A DNA stretch of 64,000 bases from Cristatella mucedo (Eukaryota > Bryozoa > Phylactolaemata > Cristatellidae), in NCBI GenBank assembly GCA_009760855.2, contig WPIO01000082.1, forward strand, positions 122,001 through 186,000, in the 5' to 3' direction. Position 1 is the stretch's first letter. The number at the start of each line of letters is the position of its first letter. The notes under the pieces are model-generated. The model was not told where the DNA came from and ran no database searches. It was given only the letters and a program-made list of their open reading frames with translations. A program made the position numbers and the translations under genes. Positions 45,850-64,000 of the stretch are shown here, in pieces.

Positions 45850-46990
45850 ATTATTCTGCAGCTTTTTAAAGGAATGTTTCCAACTGACAACTGATATGAT
45901 GAGAAGAATTTGCAAGGCAACTCTCAAATTAGGAAACACGTCTTCTCCATAACTGACAATAAAAGACATGAGTTCCAATGGTTTATTTAGTGCCAAGTCG
46001 TGACGTGTGGCAAGAAGCATTCTGCAGTTACATATTTCGTTGCACAGCTCTGTTCAGTCAACGTCTGAACAATAGAAGCCTCTTAGATCTAGACATTAGG
46101 GCTGGAGTTTGGTCTGATCACGTGTCTTCAAAAGCTCCTCAATTTCCAAGAAGAAACCGAATTGGCATCAAGATCTGTGAGCCGGTAAAGCCTAGTTGTA
46201 ATTTCTTGTCGGAGATAGTCCATGCTGTCCTTCAGGATTCTTGAAATCACCTCGTCTGCCGTGAGACCAACATCTTGAGAGAGTTCTCGAGGCACACGTG
46301 CTCCTCGGAGGATTCTTCGTTCAACTGCAACTCTCCACAATTCACATCTCCTTTTGGCATTTAGTATTTATTATTGGCACGGGTCCCCTCGAAGTCATGA
46401 CAACTCAATCTCAAGAGAGTGGAGGTCACCAGAGGAGTCTATGAAGTTCACCTTTGGATCCTGCAGTTTTTTCTGAACGCACTCAATCTTTCTTAAGAAG
46501 CTGTACTAAAATGACAACAGAGCCAAAAAGTTAAAGTTCAAAATGCAATGTAGGAGACTGTCACCTTCACGTCTTGTTTCAAGTGTTCCACTCGTGTCCT
46601 CAGAAAGTTGCTCTACAAGACCTGCAATGCTGTTCAGTCCATCTCTGATAGCTTCCACAGCCTCCACTCTTGCACTCCACCTTGTTGCAGAGTGACGTTT
46701 GACAGTGATGGCTAAGTCTTTGTTCCATTCTTGCTACCTCAGAGTTCACCTTGAAAAGAATAAGCATGTGCCTTCTACTGTTCGAAGACGGTAATGACAA
46801 CGAAATCTTCACTTGCAGCATGAACTCCTGCCAGGTTCAAGCTGTAGTTTTCATAGTTTACAAAAATTGCCATGTCATTTTTGGACAGCATTCTCTTTTG
46901 GAAACCTGACAAGTTTCCAGATAGGACGGCTGCGTTGTCGTTGCGCATCCAGTTAATTAAGCCTAGCTTTCGCAGTCTAATAGCGCGTCG
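45850..46990 (-). pseudogene. hAT-superfamily transposase relic, ZMYM1-like
   Basis: Minus strand, N to C: about 46980-46800 'DNAAVLSGNLSGFQKRM' and 'NYENYSLNLAGVHAAS' (the DNAxxM/LSG and HSLNLxGVxA catalytic region of hAT proteins); 46700-46600 a 'TRWSARVEAVEAI'-like block; 46560-46380 a 'KKLQDPKVNFIDSS'-like block; 46340-46128; then 46020-45860 'LNKPLELMSFIVSYGEDVFP' and 'NLRVALQILLIISVVSWKHS' 'FKKLQ', the C-terminal hAT dimerisation segment. Blocks lie in different frames with stops, so the copy is dead. It ends against the (TG)n microsatellite at 45843. No terminal repeats found. Confidence 0.85.
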
Positions 46991-48286
46991 GTGCTTCGCC
47001 GCAGCACGCTGGCTCGCCCTTGACGCGGCATAGCAGGCCGGGCTCGCCCTTGGTGCGACGCAGTCCGCCTGTGGCAGGCAGGATTGGGCAAGCGGACGGG
47101 AAGGGCGGTTAGAACGCAGAAGGAGGGATGAACGGCCGTGTGCTTGTTGCGCTGCCGAGCGCCAACCGAAAACGCGGTGATTAGAGGCCCATCGGTGTTT
47201 CCGTGTCGTCGCGAGTGTGCCGCCAGAGCGTCAAGCTACAAGTTGGTCAAAGTCCGTAAACATGCTTAAATATCTCAGCCAGCAATAGTCAAGTCCATTG
47301 AAACAAGGACTTGCTTGAAATCCAGAAGATTGGTATTCGCCCATGAAACAGTTTAAAAAAATATGCACAATCCATTTTGCTTTTTGTGCCCCCTTGGCAT
47401 TGGCGCCGGCGGGCGGCATCTGTCCCCCCCCCTTGCTCACCTCTGGCTACGCCTCTGATCTGTGGTCCGTGAGAAATCTCTGCCCTCGCCCCTGCTTGCT
47501 TACGGGAACCGTGTAAAAAGATTTGCCGCACGTTGCTTGACTTCATCGAGCGGTGTAGTCAGGGAAAGTACCAAGTACCTACATGACCATTCCGAATTGT
47601 TGTGCCTAGCAGTTTTGAGCCATGTGCGTTCGTTCGTCAAGATAAAAAAAAATAAACGTCCGTGTAATGCAAAAATGAGGCAAACGGAACAAGTGCGAAA
47701 GGGTCAAATGTCTACGTAGGAGCATTTCAGGCTTCTCGTGTTCTTTGTGTCGGTATCGTGAACGCGTATCGAAATTAAACGCGTGGCTTTGCCTGCGAAA
47801 GCGCCACGTTTGCTGTCACACGTACTTCCGGCCGATGCACGTGTGCGGTCGCACACCGCCGAGCCTCGGAGAGGCTCTCACGTGCGTGCACCTCTCTGCA
47901 CGCGAGAGGCCGCGCACAGCGTCGCGTCCCGCTCGGTTCCTGCCGTGGCTACTGCTGCGGCGCATCCAGCAGCGGCTAGCAACGGCGCGAGCAATCTTGA
48001 CCTGGCTGGCTCTGCGAAAATTGCTGCCTCGGCAATGAATATAATTCTTTTGTCGGGCTCTCAGGGGGAGATCGATCAAATTTACGCCATTTGGAGTAGG
48101 GGGCGGGGAAGCACCGCGATCAGTCATCGGGCCTATCGCGCTCTCGAGCGCCGCGGCACCCCGCCCATTTCTGGCTGCCGTAGTCGTAGTATCGCTGCTA
48201 CTTCCGCTAATGGGCTCGTTGTGATGTAGCTGCTCTCAGTGCCAGACCCTAGCGCTGAGTCGAGACTGACCAGCGTTCTTTGCGAT
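46991..48286. other. GC-rich upstream region of the MFSD14 gene
   Basis: CpG-rich at 46990-47220 and 47780-48290, which is compatible with a promoter, although I can point to no defined core element. 47260-47462 resembles a transposon-derived piece ('GGCGTAGCCAGAGGTGAGC' on the minus strand). The open frame 47783-48229 has no recognisable motif. Confidence 0.45.

Positions 48287-64000
<15,714 letters not shown>

Noticed and set aside
45640-46020. Frame with a poly(Thr-His) run
   Set aside because: Translation of the (TG)n/(CA)n microsatellite. Only its N-terminal portion is meaningful, as part of the hAT relic.
47783-48229. 148-codon open frame upstream of MFSD14
   Set aside because: GC-rich region with overlapping opposite-strand frames and no recognisable motif. 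Could be 5'UTR, but I cannot support a coding call.

Overview
This is a window from a nuclear genome of an animal, most likely an invertebrate; I cannot fix the taxon. The evidence is intron-containing genes with GT-AG splice sites that match conserved animal proteins, abundant non-LTR retrotransposon (LINE) fragments with (ATT)n tails, tRNA-derived SINEs, decayed Tc1/mariner and hAT transposons, and long dinucleotide microsatellites. Nothing looks bacterial: there are no operons, CRISPR arrays or prophage.

Layout. 1-900: two opposed LINE 3' fragments. 1,960-2,240: a compound (AG)n satellite. 2,740-10,430: a strongly GC/CpG-rich island holding one giant open reading frame (stop at 10149, first in-frame ATG at 4069, about 2,026 residues) for an Ala/Ser/Thr/Pro-rich, mostly low-complexity protein that I do not recognise. 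10,430-13,950: LINE and SINE debris. 13,951-32,769 (minus): a complete six-exon gene for THOC3, the WD40 subunit of the THO/TREX mRNA-export complex. Its six exons join in frame to 320 residues, and its introns hold LINEs, SINEs and a Tc1 relic. 32,840-33,060: just upstream of THOC3, a non-autonomous hAT element resembling the SPIN family. 33,060-48,280: intergenic DNA with LINE fragments, a relic of a dispersed gene family (39,100-40,800, minus) and a ZMYM1-like hAT transposase relic (45,850-46,990, minus). 48,287-64,000 (plus): the 5' part of a gene for an MFSD14/HIAT1-type major facilitator transporter. Seven exons are firm, one first exon is a candidate, and the gene runs off the right edge.

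The two recognisable genes are housekeeping loci (nuclear mRNA export; a membrane transporter) on opposite strands, and I see no functional link between them. The most coherent unexplained signal is a dispersed 3'-terminal module of about 55 bp containing a short hairpin. It occurs about 20 times, on both strands, at the ends of at least two LINE lineages and of a tRNA-headed SINE. This suggests a LINE/SINE partnership in which the SINE borrows the LINE 3' recognition hairpin. Copies with a (TA)n-like tail have repeatedly grown into long microsatellites.
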